This document shows positions 34,947 to 43,780 of a stretch of 64,000 nt of DNA, one piece after another. The notes under the pieces are model-generated. The model worked only from the letters and a program-made list of their open reading frames with translations. It did no database searches and was not told where the DNA came from. The position numbers were made by a program, and so were the translations under genes. The DNA is from an uncultured Alsobacter sp. (GTDB lineage Bacteria > Pseudomonadota > Alphaproteobacteria > Rhizobiales > Beijerinckiaceae), in contig NZ_CAMFHB010000029.1 in the NCBI RefSeq assembly GCF_945952055.1, positions 20,028 to 84,027 on the forward strand. Direction: 5' to 3'. Position 1 is the first letter of the stretch. Each line of letters opens with the position of its first letter.

Positions 34947-34972
34947 GGAACCTTCGCCGCTACCGGCACGTT
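34947..34972 (+). promoter_or_regulatory. EcfG-type promoter for the glycosyltransferase-glf operon
   Basis: GGAAC (34947-34951), 17-base spacer, CGTT (34969-34972), 117 bases before the glycosyltransferase start. Confidence 0.6.
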
Positions 34973-35088
34973 AGGTCCGCAAGCCCGGATCGGGCTCCTG
35001 GCGTCCCCGGACACATCTCCCGGTTAATACCGACCCACGTGGGCACGGAAGGACGGCCGTCACGCAAGCGCAGGGAAATTTTCCTACA

Positions 35089-36348
35089 ATGACAAAGCTC
35101 GTCCGTACGGCTCGCGATTCCGTCGTCGTCTTCCCGGCGTCTCGCCGGCCTACCCGGACGTCTGCGAATACGAAGCCTCTCCTCCTGTGCTTCTCGCATC
35201 TGCGCTGGGACTTCGTGTGGCAGCGGCCGCAGCACCTTCTCAGTCGCGCCGCTCGCCGCTACGCGGTCGTGGTCTTCGAGGAGCCGATCTTCGATGCCGC
35301 GGAGCCTCGCCTCGACGTCAGCGAGCGGCCGGGCGGGATCGTGGTGGCCGTGCCCCATCTTCCGCAGGGCCTTGCCGAGCGTGGCGTCACCACGGCGTTG
35401 CGCAACCTTCTGGACGGGTTCCTGTCCGGCCGGTCCGCGCCCGCGGTGCTCTGGTACTACTCGCCGATGATGCTGTCGTTCAGCAGCCATGTCCGCGCTC
35501 CCGTGCGGATCTACGACTGCATGGACGAACTGTCGGCCTTCAAGAACGCGCCGCGCATGCTGCCCTCCCTCGAGCGACGGCTGTTCGCCCGGGCCGACCT
35601 CGTGTTCACCGGCGGACGCAGCCTGTACGAGGCCAAGAAGGGCCGCCACCACAGCGTCCACGCCTTTCCCTCGAGCATCGACGTCGGGCACTTCGCCTCC
35701 GCCCGCAGCGGCGACCGCAACGAGCCCGCCGACCAGGCCGGCATTCCGGGGCCGCGCTTCGGCTTCTTCGGCGTGATCGACGAACGGATGGACATCGACC
35801 TCGTCGGCCAGGTGGCCGCGCTGCGGCCGCAGTGGCAGTTCGTGATGCTCGGGCCGGTAGTCAAGATCGACCCCGCTTCCCTGCCGCGTGCGGCCAACAT
35901 CCACTGGCTGGGCGGCAAGGCCTACAAGGATCTGCCCGACTATCTAGGGGGCTGGGACGCCGGGTTCATGCCCTTCGCCATCAACGAGGCGACCCGCTAC
36001 ATCAGCCCCACCAAGACGCCGGAGTTCCTGGCGGCGGGCGTTCCCGTGGTGTCGACGCCGGTGACCGACGTCGTGACGCCGTGGGGCGACGACGGGCTCG
36101 TCTCCATCGCCGCCGACGCGGCTTCGGCCGTCGCGGCGGGCGAGGCCCTGCTGAAGCGCGCCAGGGAGCCGTGGCTGGAGAAGGTTGACCGACGCCTCGC
36201 CACCATGTCGTGGGATCGCACCTGGGCGGACATGACCCGGCTCATCGATGCCGTGAGCGCCGCCAAGGCGCGCTTCGAGCAGCGCTCCGGGACGGCCCTT
36301 CAGGCGGTCGCCGGCGGCACGATCGCCGAGGGTGCTGCCCATGTTTGA
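35089..36348 (+). CDS. Glycosyltransferase (GT-B fold)
   Basis: A 419-residue cytoplasmic GT-B glycosyltransferase. Conserved stretches are LLLCFSHLRWDFVWQRPQHLLSR near the N-terminus, YDCMDELSAFKNAP in the middle, and the donor-binding region SPTKTPEFLAAGVPVVSTPVTDV with the family-4-like glutamate. The first 30 residues are poorly conserved. Its stop overlaps the glf start by eight bases, so the two genes form an operon. A transferase coupled to UDP-galactopyranose mutase suggests it transfers galactofuranose; that is inference. Confidence 0.8.
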   Translation: MTKLVRTARDSVVVFPASRRPTRTSANTKPLLLCFSHLRWDFVWQRPQHLLSRAARRYAVVVFEEPIFDAAEPRLDVSERPGGIVVAVPHLPQGLAERGVTTALRNLLDGFLSGRSAPAVLWYYSPMMLSFSSHVRAPVRIYDCMDELSAFKNAPRMLPSLERRLFARADLVFTGGRSLYEAKKGRHHSVHAFPSSIDVGHFASARSGDRNEPADQAGIPGPRFGFFGVIDERMDIDLVGQVAALRPQWQFVMLGPVVKIDPASLPRAANIHWLGGKAYKDLPDYLGGWDAGFMPFAINEATRYISPTKTPEFLAAGVPVVSTPVTDVVTPWGDDGLVSIAADAASAVAAGEALLKRAREPWLEKVDRRLATMSWDRTWADMTRLIDAVSAAKARFEQRSGTALQAVAGGTIAEGAAHV

Positions 36349-37471
36349 TTGGCTGATCGTCGGCGCCGGCTTCGCCGGCAGCGTTCTGGCCGAGCGCATC
36401 GCGAGCCAGCGCGGCGAGAGCGTGCTCATCGTCGACCGGCGCAACCACGTGGGTGGCAACGCCTACGACCGCTTCGACAAGGCGGGCCTGCTGATGCACC
36501 AGTACGGCCCGCACATCTTCCACACTAACGCCAAGTCGATCTTCGACCACCTGTCGAAGTTCACGGCCTGGCGTCCCTACGAGCACCGCGTGCTGGCCGA
36601 GGTCGATGGGCAGCTCCTGCCCATCCCGATCAACCTCGACACGGTGAACAAGCTCTACGGGCTGTCGCTGCAGGAGGAGGACGTCGAAGCCTTCTTCGCC
36701 TCCAAGGCCGAGACGGTGCCCGAGATCCGCACGTCGGAGGACGTGGTGGTCAGCCGCGTCGGGCGCGAGCTCTATGAGAAGTTCTTCCAGGGCTACACCC
36801 GCAAGCAGTGGGGGGTGGACCCCTCGCAGCTCGACAAGTCGGTCACGGCGCGCGTGCCCGTGCGGACGAACAGGGACGACCGCTATTTCGGCGACACGTT
36901 CCAGTTCATGCCGCTCGACGGCTACACGCGGATGTTCGAGACCATGCTCGCCCATCCCCGCATCAAGGTGATGCTGCAGACGGACTACCGTGACGTCCGC
37001 GACATCATTCCCCACAAGCGACTGATCTTCACCGGGCCGGTCGACGAGTATTTCGACTATCGCTTCGGACGCTTGCCCTATCGTTCGCTCGCCTTCGAGC
37101 ACGTGACGCTCGAGCGGGAGTGGCACCAGCCCGTCGCGGTGGTGAACTATCCCCAGACGCAGGCCTATACCCGCGTCACGGAATACAAGCATCTCACCGG
37201 GCAGGTGCACCCGCACACGACACTGACCTACGAGTATCCGCGGGCCTCGGGCGATCCCTACTACCCGATCCCGATGGAAGCCAACGCCCAGCTCTACAAG
37301 CGCTACGAGGCCCTGGCGCGGGCCACGCCGGACGTGTGGTTCGTCGGCCGGCTCGCGACCTATCGCTACTACAACATGGACCAGGTCGTCGGTCAGGCGC
37401 TTGCCACCTTCGAGCGGATCCAGTCGGGCGTGCCGTCGACGGCGAGGCAGCCGGAGATGGTCGTGGCGTGA
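36341..37471 (+). CDS. glf: UDP-galactopyranose mutase
   Basis: A 376-residue flavoenzyme converting UDP-galactopyranose to UDP-galactofuranose. The FAD-binding GAGFAGSVLAE is at the N-terminus, followed by DRRNHVGGNAYD, QYGPHIFHT, KFFQGYTRKQWG and the tail region FVGRLATYRYYNMDQVVGQAL, all diagnostic. The ATG at 36341 lies inside the end of the glycosyltransferase gene. The pair has an EcfG-type promoter, so the cell may alter its surface glycans under stress. Confidence 0.95.
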   Translation: MFDWLIVGAGFAGSVLAERIASQRGESVLIVDRRNHVGGNAYDRFDKAGLLMHQYGPHIFHTNAKSIFDHLSKFTAWRPYEHRVLAEVDGQLLPIPINLDTVNKLYGLSLQEEDVEAFFASKAETVPEIRTSEDVVVSRVGRELYEKFFQGYTRKQWGVDPSQLDKSVTARVPVRTNRDDRYFGDTFQFMPLDGYTRMFETMLAHPRIKVMLQTDYRDVRDIIPHKRLIFTGPVDEYFDYRFGRLPYRSLAFEHVTLEREWHQPVAVVNYPQTQAYTRVTEYKHLTGQVHPHTTLTYEYPRASGDPYYPIPMEANAQLYKRYEALARATPDVWFVGRLATYRYYNMDQVVGQALATFERIQSGVPSTARQPEMVVA

Positions 37472-37507
37472 GCCGTCGGTCGTCCTGGTCAGCGTCCTGA
37501 AACTGCG

Positions 37508-37543
37508 ACAGGGCCATTGACGGCATTCCGTCAATGGCCCTGT
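37508..37543. terminator. Hairpin between glf and cheW
   Basis: ACAGGGCCATTGACGG (from 37508) pairs with CCGTCAATGGCCCTGT across a short loop, between convergent glf and cheW. A very stable stem, but no long T-run. Confidence 0.65.
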
Positions 37544-37595
37544 TCGCGTCGTGGGCCGGGAGCCTCGCGGTGCGAGCCGCGGGCTCGGGTCGGGC

Positions 37596-38060
37596 TCAGT
37601 TGACGACGGCCTCGATGTTGAGGAGCGAGATGACCGTCTCGCCCTTCACGATGAACTTGCCCACCACTTCCGGACCGTTCACAGGATCGCTGGTCGGCGG
37701 ATCCCGCAGGTCGTCCGGCGAGACGTCGAGGATGTCCGACACGCTGTCGGCCAGGATCCCGACGAGCTTGTCTCCAGTGTCGATGACGATCGTCACCGAC
37801 GACGACGTACGGTCGTTGGGGGGTAGCCCCAGGCTCCTGCGCAGATCGTAGATGGCGATGATCGCGCCACGCAGATTGAGAACACCGGTGACGTTGGGCT
37901 CGGCATTCGGCACGGGCGTGGTCTTCTGCCAGCCGCGAATTTCGCGCACGCTTTCGATCGGCGTTGCGAAGACCTGGTTGGCCACCACGAAGGTGACCAC
38001 CTGCCGGCAAACCCATGCCGGATGGCCGCCGGTCTGGTCGATCTGGACCGCGAGGTTCAT
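37596..38060 (-). CDS. cheW: Chemotaxis coupling protein CheW
   Basis: A 154-residue CheW. The family core reads VVTFVVANQVFATPIESVREI, then VPNAEPNVTGVLNLRGAIIAIYDLR, and GILADSVSDILDV with GKFIVKGETVISLLNIEAVV. It couples chemoreceptors to CheA. It is 78 bases downstream of the receptor gene on the same strand, so the two probably form a unit. No cheA, cheY or cheB is in the window. Confidence 0.93.
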   Translation of the reverse strand: MNLAVQIDQTGGHPAWVCRQVVTFVVANQVFATPIESVREIRGWQKTTPVPNAEPNVTGVLNLRGAIIAIYDLRRSLGLPPNDRTSSSVTIVIDTGDKLVGILADSVSDILDVSPDDLRDPPTSDPVNGPEVVGKFIVKGETVISLLNIEAVVN

Positions 38061-38138
38061 GCGTTCGTCCTTGTCTTGAAATTCGGCGAGGGCGAGGGCG
38101 CGGCAAGCGTCCGCGAAGGACGCTTGCCGTCGAGGGTC

Positions 38139-40202
38139 CTAGAACTCGTCCCAGGTGCCGGTGCGGCCCGCTGCCTTGGTCGCAGCCGGTGCAGCCGGGG
38201 CGGCCTTGGCAGACGCCTTGGTGGGCGTGCGCGGCTTCGCCCCGGCGAAGGCCTGCTGGGCCCGTTCGCGCAGCGCATGCGGGATCGTGGGCGTCCCGAA
38301 CGTGCCCGTGCCGGAGCCGGAGACCTTGAAGGCCGCGACGAGATCGTTGAGGCGCGTGATCTGGTCGCTGAGGGAGGACGCGGAAGCCGCGCTCTCCTCG
38401 GCCAGGGCCGCGTTCTGCTGGGTCATCTCGTCCATGTGCGCGACGGCCTGGCTCATCTCGTCGATGCCGTTGGCCTGTTCGGCCGCGGCCGTCGAGATAT
38501 CCGTCACCGTCGCCGTCACCTTCTGGGAGGCCTCCACGATCTTGCCGAGCGCATCGCCCGCCGAGCGGACGAGTTGCACGCCCTGGCCGACCTCGGACAC
38601 GGACGCGTTGATCAGCGCCGTGATCTCCTTGGCCGCTTCCGACGAGCGCTGTGCCAGCGTGCGGACTTCCGACGCCACCACCGCGAAGCCCTTGCCGGCA
38701 TCGCCGGCGCGGGCCGCTTCGACCGCGGCGTTGAGGGCCAGCAGGTTGGTCTGGAACGCGATCTCGTCGATCACGCCGGTGATGTCGGAGATCTTCTGGC
38801 TGGCGCTCTCGATGCGCGACATGGCGTCGACCGCCTTGGTCGCGATCGATCCGCCCTCGCGCGCGACCGCCATGGCCTGCTCGGCGAGGTCGACGGCATT
38901 GCGCGAGGACGCCGCCGAGGCCTTGACCGAGGCCGCGAGCTCCTCGGTCGTGGCGGCGGTCTCCTCGAGCGAGGAGGCCTGCTGCTCGGTGCGCGAGGAG
39001 AGGTCGTTGGCGCCGGTGTTGATCTCGCCGGCGGCGGCGCTCACCTCGCGGGCCGTGCCCTGGATCGTCGTGACGGTCACCGACAGGCGGTCGATGGTCT
39101 CGTTGAGGGCTTCCTTGAGCTCGCCGAAGCGGCCGCGGTAGCTGGTTTGCACCGACCGGGTGAGGTCGCCCTGGGCGAGCGAGCCGAGCACCTCGGCGAA
39201 CTCGCCGGTGGCGGCGTCGACCACCTGGTTGATCTCGTTGATGCCGGCGACGAGCTTGCTCATCTCCGGATCGTCAGTGGCGACCTGCAGGCGTGCCGAG
39301 AAGTCGCCGTCGGCGGCACGCCGGACGACCTCGCCGACCTCGCCCACCACCTCGACCATGGACTGGGCACGGCGCAGGCGTTCGGCGGCGACCTTCTTCT
39401 CTTCTTCCTCGAGCGCCTTCACCCGAATGGCGTTTTCCTTGAAGACCTGGACGGCGCCGGCCATTTGGCCGATTTCGTCCGTCCGGTCGGCGTTCGGGAT
39501 GGTGGTCTGCAGTTCACCGCCCGAGAGACGCCGCATGGCGTCCGTCAGGGCGGCGATCGGGGACACGGCGCGGGCCTGGACGACCCAGAAGGCGAGGAGC
39601 CCCATCAGGATCGAGGCCGCAATCGCAATGTAGTTCACGATGCTGGAGACCAGCATGGCGCCATCGATGCGGTCGAACTCGGCCAGCAGGTTGCGCCTGT
39701 TGTACTCGACGATGTCCGCCAGCCGCTTCGTGGCCGCGGCAGCGAGCGGGGCGGCGCCGACGAGAGCCTTTTCGGCTTCCTCCTTGCGCCCGGCCTTGTC
39801 CGCTTCCCCCGCAGCCCTCGTTGCGGCCACGTAGGCGCGCCAATCCTTGACCATGGCGTCGAACAGCGCGCGCTCTTCCTGTCCGCTCACGCCCGTGCGG
39901 TCATAGTCCGCGATGGCGGCGTCAGTGGCTTCGAGCGCGAGCCGGGCCTCATCGATGCCCTTGCTCTTGGCCTCGGGTATGTCGGAGAGGATCGCGCGGT
40001 TCATCTTGGCCCGGACGTCGCCGGCCATGAACTTGATGTCGCTCAGCCTGATGATGGAGGGGGTCCAGTTGTCCGTCACCTCCGCTTGCCGGGCCTTCAC
40101 AACGCTTTGGCTATAAAGCCCTACGCCGGCCTGGGTCATGCCAAGTGTCACAAGCGCAGCGACGATCATGTAGAGAACACTGCGCAGCGATAGCTTCGAC
40201 AT
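38139..40202 (-). CDS. Methyl-accepting chemotaxis protein
   Basis: A 687-residue chemoreceptor. Helix 1 is at about 9-28, then a four-helix-bundle ligand domain ([18 protein letters not shown]...), helix 2 at about 190-210, HAMP ([23 protein letters not shown]), further HAMP-like linkers, and the cytoplasmic hairpin with tip [32 protein letters not shown]. The last residues, TGTWDEF, resemble the NWETF-type tether that recruits CheR/CheB. The ATG at 40202 was chosen because the first membrane helix follows; upstream frame is non-coding. The ligand is unknown. Confidence 0.93.
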   Translation of the reverse strand: MSKLSLRSVLYMIVAALVTLGMTQAGVGLYSQSVVKARQAEVTDNWTPSIIRLSDIKFMAGDVRAKMNRAILSDIPEAKSKGIDEARLALEATDAAIADYDRTGVSGQEERALFDAMVKDWRAYVAATRAAGEADKAGRKEEAEKALVGAAPLAAAATKRLADIVEYNRRNLLAEFDRIDGAMLVSSIVNYIAIAASILMGLLAFWVVQARAVSPIAALTDAMRRLSGGELQTTIPNADRTDEIGQMAGAVQVFKENAIRVKALEEEEKKVAAERLRRAQSMVEVVGEVGEVVRRAADGDFSARLQVATDDPEMSKLVAGINEINQVVDAATGEFAEVLGSLAQGDLTRSVQTSYRGRFGELKEALNETIDRLSVTVTTIQGTAREVSAAAGEINTGANDLSSRTEQQASSLEETAATTEELAASVKASAASSRNAVDLAEQAMAVAREGGSIATKAVDAMSRIESASQKISDITGVIDEIAFQTNLLALNAAVEAARAGDAGKGFAVVASEVRTLAQRSSEAAKEITALINASVSEVGQGVQLVRSAGDALGKIVEASQKVTATVTDISTAAAEQANGIDEMSQAVAHMDEMTQQNAALAEESAASASSLSDQITRLNDLVAAFKVSGSGTGTFGTPTIPHALRERAQQAFAGAKPRTPTKASAKAAPAAPAATKAAGRTGTWDEF

Positions 40203-40941
40203 AGAGTTTTTCCCCTTTTGCGGGACGCGCCGAGACGGGCGTTCTGCCAGCGCGGCCCCGACTGTGCTTCTTCCGTCTCGTCCGATCTTCGATTCAGGAC
40301 CCACGCACTGAATTACGACGCTACAGCTTAAGGTTTGGTTTTTTGCTATTTGTTCGCAAAACTGGGTGGTCCGATCGATTTTGACCCCGGGGACGGCTAT
40401 GCGGCATTCGGGCCGAGCAGGACGCCTCGCCATCCACGCGCTGCGCCAGGCTTGCTTCGGCTGGGCAGGGGATGGCCATGGTGGTGGTCAGGGCGTGCTA
40501 CGACGCGCCGGAAATGCCGATCTGGAAAAGGCGCCGCCTATGCGCAGCGCCTGGACGACGGCATCCGCCCAGGTCGGAAGGGGTCGAACAGCTTATCCCC
40601 GATCCGATGCAGCACCCGCAGGGTGGGCCCGGCGTGGAGACGCGGCAAGGTCGGCGGGGTCCAGGGGCGGGTTCACGACGAGGGGCGCGGCCGTGACAGC
40701 ATCGAGCCCCGCTCGACCGTGGCGAGCGGGAGGCGCGCGCTCGCGAGGGCCGCATGCCCGGGGTGCTCGCGCGCCGTATGCCAGTCGCCGCGATGCACGG
40801 CTGGCCAAACGAACGAGGCGCCGTCCCAGGGGGACGACGCCTCATGCCCAACCGGGCCGGGTCGACACTGCTTCGGGGGGCGAAAGCAGATCTTGCGGAG
40901 GCGCGAGGAGGGCGCGCGCCTGTCCGGTCAGGTATTCCGCC
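40203..40941. other. Long intergenic region without a supported gene
   Basis: Between the chemoreceptor start and the KGG-protein stop are 739 bases. The part 40203-40380 is AT-richer and should hold the receptor promoter. From 40400 on, several open frames exist on both strands but none has a ribosome binding site with a recognisable product. A strong hairpin (GAGGCGcCGTCCC/GGGACGaCGCCTC) is at about 40815-40842. Decayed coding sequence is possible but not shown. Confidence 0.5.
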
Positions 40942-41217
40942 TCAGGAGTTCTGGCCGTTGTTGCGGCGGCTGTGAGAGGCTTCACCGCCCTTGCGGCCTG
41001 CCTCGGCAGCGAGTTTGGGATCGCGGGAGAAGCTGCGTGCTTCGGGGGCCACGCTACGGCCACCCTTGCGGCCTGCCTCGGCAGCCAGCTTCGGATCGCG
41101 CGAGAAGCTGCGCTTCTCGTTGGGGACGCTTTCTCCTCCCTTGCGGGCAATGTCGCGCTGCTTGTTCTGGTCCATCGAAGCGAAGCCCCGGTTCGACCGC
41201 TGCTGCTTGTCTGGCAT
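40942..41217 (-). CDS. KGG-repeat general stress protein (YciG-like)
   Basis: A 91-residue hydrophilic protein with three KGG repeats: IARKGGESV, then two nearly identical units of about 25 residues (FSRDPKLAAEAGRKGG). This is the stress-induced repeat found in YciG and plant LEA-like proteins. ATG 41217 lies eight bases after AGGAG; ATG 41223 is too close to it. An exact EcfG-type promoter is 36 bases upstream. It is probably a disordered stress protectant, by family. Confidence 0.85.
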   Translation of the reverse strand: MPDKQQRSNRGFASMDQNKQRDIARKGGESVPNEKRSFSRDPKLAAEAGRKGGRSVAPEARSFSRDPKLAAEAGRKGGEASHSRRNNGQNS

Positions 41218-41252
41218 ATGCATGACTCCTTGGGTGCGAATTCCGGACCTTC

Positions 41253-41277
41253 AACGCGTCAGCGGGGGCTTGGTTCC
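41253..41277 (-). promoter_or_regulatory. EcfG-type promoter for the KGG-repeat gene
   Basis: Reverse strand: GGAAC (41277-41273), 16-base spacer, CGTT (41256-41253), 36 bases before the start at 41217. Confidence 0.82.
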
Positions 41278-41439
41278 ATCGCTTCAGCGTGACCGAGGCA
41301 GATTTTTTGTCGCAGCCGTTTGGGCCTGTGCCGGCACCGTTTCCGCTGATGTCGGAGGAAACCAAGCTCGCGCATGGAACGTTTGCTGCCCATGCCGGTG
41401 CGAGCAGTCCTGCGAAGCCGGTCCAGACAGGAGCACAGC

Positions 41440-41706
41440 ATGAAAAAGTTTCTGGCGATGTCGGCGGTGGCCTTGGCGCTCGGTGCCTGCGGTCAGACGG
41501 AAGCTGGCGACCGGGCCCTCGGCGGCGCTGCGATTGGCGGTGCGACCGGCGCGGTGGTGGGCGGCCTCGCGACGGGACGGCCCGGCGGAGCGCTCGCCGG
41601 TGCGGCGATCGGCGCGGCCGGCGGCGCGGTGGTCGGCGCGGCCACGACCCCCAATCGGCAGTGCTACTATGACGCCTACGGCCGTCGTCTCTGCGACTAC
41701 TACTGA
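41440..41706 (+). CDS. Glycine-zipper lipoprotein-like protein
   Basis: An 88-residue exported protein with a lipoprotein-type signal (ALALGACGQ, lipobox Cys at about residue 20), a glycine-zipper (AAIGGATGAVVGGLATGRPGG and AAIGAAGGAVVGAA) and a Tyr/Cys tail (RQCYYDAYGRRLCDYY). AGGAG is six bases before the ATG. A degenerate EcfG-like element, GAAAC (41359-41363), 17 bases, CGTT (41381-41384), lies upstream. Glycine-zipper proteins associate with the outer membrane; the exact role is unknown. Confidence 0.75.
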   Translation: MKKFLAMSAVALALGACGQTEAGDRALGGAAIGGATGAVVGGLATGRPGGALAGAAIGAAGGAVVGAATTPNRQCYYDAYGRRLCDYY

Positions 41707-41727
41707 TCCGGAGTCCGGAACGGGACA

Positions 41728-41754
41728 GGGGCCGGCCGTTTGGCCGGCCCCTTT
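41728..41754. terminator. Intrinsic terminator
   Basis: GGGGCCGGCC, loop GTTT, GGCCGGCCCC then TTTT. It ends the glycine-zipper gene; on the other strand it follows the DUF4142 stop region at 41769. Confidence 0.8.
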
Positions 41755-41768
41755 TCGTTGAGCGGTGG

Positions 41769-42338
41769 TCACCGAGACGTCGTCTTCTTGTTCTGGCCGC
41801 GCGCCAAGTCCTGCACGTGCTGCAGATGCTTCTGGAGCGTGGGCAGCGTGTTGGACGCGAACTGCTTGAGAGGCGCGTTGTCGCCGTTGCTGGCGTACGA
41901 CTGGAACAGCTGCACCGCCTCCTGATGCGCCTTCACCTGCGCCTGCACGTACTCCACGTCGACATTGCTGGACTTGCTCATCCGGTCGAGCATGGCCTGG
42001 TGCTGCTTGTCTTCGGCCGGCGCCGGCATGGTGATGCTGGCCTGCCGCAGCGCGGCCTGCATGTCCTGGCCGGCCTTGGTGTGGTCGTCGATCATCTGCT
42101 GCGCGAAGGCCTTCACGTCGTCGCCCTTGGCTTTCTGCAGGGCGATCTTGCTGGACTCGATCTCGAACTGGTTGGAGAGCGCGGCCGTGCGCACGAACGT
42201 GTCCGTGTTCATGGCGGAGCCGGGCTTGGCATTGCTCATGGCGGGAGCGGCGGACTGGGCCGCGGCCGGCAGGATCGTCGCGGCGGTGCAGGCGAGGGCG
42301 ACGGCCGTGGCGAACGTGGCGAGGCGGATGGCTGTCAT
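41769..42338 (-). CDS. DUF4142 exported ferritin-like protein
   Basis: A 189-residue protein with a signal peptide (ending AAAQS) and the DUF4142 pattern: DTFVRTAALSNQFEIESSKIAL, KAFAQQMIDDHTKAGQDM, and a C-terminal helical bundle with YVQAQVKAHQEAVQLFQSYA. The family is predicted to form a ferritin-like four-helix bundle in the periplasm. A degenerate EcfG-like promoter (GGAAC 42411-42407, 16 bases, AGTT) lies upstream on the reverse strand. The function is unknown, though the family is often stress linked. Confidence 0.85.
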   Translation of the reverse strand: MTAIRLATFATAVALACTAATILPAAAQSAAPAMSNAKPGSAMNTDTFVRTAALSNQFEIESSKIALQKAKGDDVKAFAQQMIDDHTKAGQDMQAALRQASITMPAPAEDKQHQAMLDRMSKSSNVDVEYVQAQVKAHQEAVQLFQSYASNGDNAPLKQFASNTLPTLQKHLQHVQDLARGQNKKTTSR

Positions 42339-42425
42339 CGGGAGCTCCTGGGCTGTCTGGCGGGGAATGGCCCCGCGGGCTCGCCCAACTCACCGCGAAC
42401 ACGCCGGTTCCGGCCTCAATGACCA

Positions 42426-42456
42426 GACGGCCGGCTGGGGGTGCCAGCCGGCCGTC
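42426..42456. terminator. Hairpin between DUF892 and DUF4142 genes
   Basis: GACGGCCGGCTGG (42426-42438) pairs perfectly with CCAGCCGGCCGTC (42444-42456) across five bases. It is 45 bases after the DUF892 stop. No T-run, so it may terminate weakly or protect the 3' end. Confidence 0.5.
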
Positions 42457-42500
42457 GAGATGGTCTTGCCAGACAGGGTCAGGCGATCACGGCGAGGACG

Positions 42501-42992
42501 TCAGGAGCTCGCGTCCTCGTTGATGTCGCCCTCGGCGATCTCGGTGAGGAGCCTGTCGGCGTTCTTCTCTTCCTCGAGGTTCTGTTCGAGCAGATCGATC
42601 GCATCGTCCATCTCGAGCTGCTCGGCCCACGCGATCAGCGTGCCGTAGCGCGAGATCTCGTAATGCTCGACGGCCTGCGCGGCGGCCAGGATGCCGGCGT
42701 CGCGAACCTCTTCGTCGGTGATCTCGGCTGCGAGGCCGTTGGCTTCCTTGATGATGCCCTCGATGGCGTCGCAACGCTCGCCCTTGGCAGGCACGTTGCA
42801 CATCTGGAAGACCTGCTCCAGGCGCTGAACCTGGCCACGCGTCTCCTCGAGATGCTGCTGGAAGGCTTCGCGGAGATCTTCCGACTTGGCCTGCTCAGCC
42901 ATCTTCGGCAAGGCCTTCAAGATCTGGTTCTCGGCGTAGTAGATGTCGCTCAAAGTGTGGACGAAAAGGTCCTGCAGCGAGTTGACCGCCAT
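42501..42992 (-). CDS. Ferritin-like DUF892 (YciF-type) protein, copy 2
   Basis: A 163-residue DUF892/YciF-like protein (SLQDLFVHTLSDIYYAENQILKALPKM; QHLEETRGQVQRLEQVF; VEHYEISRYGTLIAWAEQL; LEQNLEEEKNADRLLTEIAE). The Glu/His residues of a di-metal ferritin-like site are present. GGAG precedes the ATG at 42992. An EcfG-type promoter with a 17-base spacer is 35 bases upstream. YciF-type proteins are stress induced; DUF892 copy 1 is at 6084-6614 and is a more distant relative. Confidence 0.88.
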   Translation of the reverse strand: MAVNSLQDLFVHTLSDIYYAENQILKALPKMAEQAKSEDLREAFQQHLEETRGQVQRLEQVFQMCNVPAKGERCDAIEGIIKEANGLAAEITDEEVRDAGILAAAQAVEHYEISRYGTLIAWAEQLEMDDAIDLLEQNLEEEKNADRLLTEIAEGDINEDASS

Positions 42993-43026
42993 GGCACGCT
43001 CCTTGGTTCTGCCGGGGTGCCGATGG

Positions 43027-43052
43027 AACGCAGGCCCGCTCGTCTTGGTTCC
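43027..43052 (-). promoter_or_regulatory. EcfG-type promoter for DUF892 copy 2
   Basis: Reverse strand: GGAAC (43052-43048), 17-base spacer, CGTT (43030-43027), 35 bases before the start at 42992. Confidence 0.65.
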
Positions 43053-43103
43053 TGCTTGGACAAGGCCGGCTCGCTGCGAGCCGGCGACGCGGGAGACACG
43101 CTC

Positions 43104-43520
43104 ATGCGTCAGGCCTTCAACCAGTTCGCGACCGCCACGGCCCGCCTCGCGGGCCACCCCTTCACGTTCCTCTTCGCCTGCGTGGCGATCCTGGTCTGGG
43201 CTCTCTCGGGCCCACCGCTCCATTACTCGGAGGACTGGCAGCTTACGGTGAACACCGCGACGACGATCGTCACCTTCCTGATGGTGTTCCTGATCCAGAA
43301 CAGCCAGAATCGGGAGAGCTGCTCGGTCCAGATCAAGCTCGACGAGCTCATCCGCGCCACGCACGAGGCCCGCAATTCCCTGCTCGACCTCGAAAACCTG
43401 AGCGAGGAGGAGTTGGCCGCGGTTCTCGACCGCTATCGCGAGATCGCGAAATCGGAGAGGGCGGCCGGCCCCGTCACGCAGCCCAAGCGGACGCTGCAGG
43501 CCTCGGAGAACGCCCGATGA
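43104..43520 (+). CDS. Low-affinity iron permease family protein
   Basis: A 138-residue membrane protein of the PF04120 family. Two helices (TFLFACVAILVWALSG; VNTATTIVTFLMVFLIQ) are followed by the family signature NSQNRESCSVQIKLDELIRA and an acidic helix LENLSEEELAAVLDRY. The name comes from yeast Fet4, but bacterial members are not proven iron transporters. GGGAG lies before the ATG at 43104. The stop overlaps the start of the next small gene (ATGA). Confidence 0.85.
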   Translation: MRQAFNQFATATARLAGHPFTFLFACVAILVWALSGPPLHYSEDWQLTVNTATTIVTFLMVFLIQNSQNRESCSVQIKLDELIRATHEARNSLLDLENLSEEELAAVLDRYREIAKSERAAGPVTQPKRTLQASENAR

Positions 43521-43690
43521 GCGGACCGCGCGACGAACCCATCCGTCCTCACCCGGACTACGGCCCGGATCCGGACTACGTGCCCGTGCCGCTGGACCAG
43601 CCTTTCGACGACGGCGTGCCGCCGCCGCGGGAGCCGGAACCGGCGGAAGAGCAGCCCGAATCCCGCGCCTCTACACGGAAACGTGCTTGA
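43517..43690 (+). CDS. Small acidic proline-rich protein
   Basis: A 57-residue protein (MSGPRDEPIRPHPDYGPDPDY...) rich in Pro, Asp and Glu with no hydrophobic segment. Its ATG overlaps the stop of the low-affinity iron permease family gene by four bases, so it is probably translationally coupled. I do not recognise it. Apart from the overlap there is little evidence that it is expressed. Confidence 0.45.
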   Translation: MSGPRDEPIRPHPDYGPDPDYVPVPLDQPFDDGVPPPREPEPAEEQPESRASTRKRA

Positions 43691-43706
43691 CAATCCGGTG
43701 GAGTCG

Positions 43707-43731
43707 GGAACGGCGCCCAAGGCTCTGCGTT
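43707..43731 (+). promoter_or_regulatory. EcfG-type promoter
   Basis: GGAAC (43707-43711), 16-base spacer, CGTT (43728-43731), 50 bases before the exported protein gene at 43781. Confidence 0.8.
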
Positions 43732-43780
43732 GAGTTGGCAGAACGAACCTGGAGTGACCTGCTCAGGACAGGAGAGCCTC

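Noticed and set aside
40472..40851. Small open frames in the gap upstream of the KGG gene
   Set aside because: None has a ribosome binding site together with a plausible protein composition; frames overlap on both strands.
40942..41130. Tandem DNA repeat or CRISPR-like array in the KGG gene
   Set aside because: The repetition is in the coding sequence for KGG motifs with only two long units, without spacers.
43025..43052. Forward EcfG promoter for the low-affinity iron permease family gene
   Set aside because: GGAAC is present but no CGTT lies at 16-17 bases on the forward strand; the match is only on the reverse strand.
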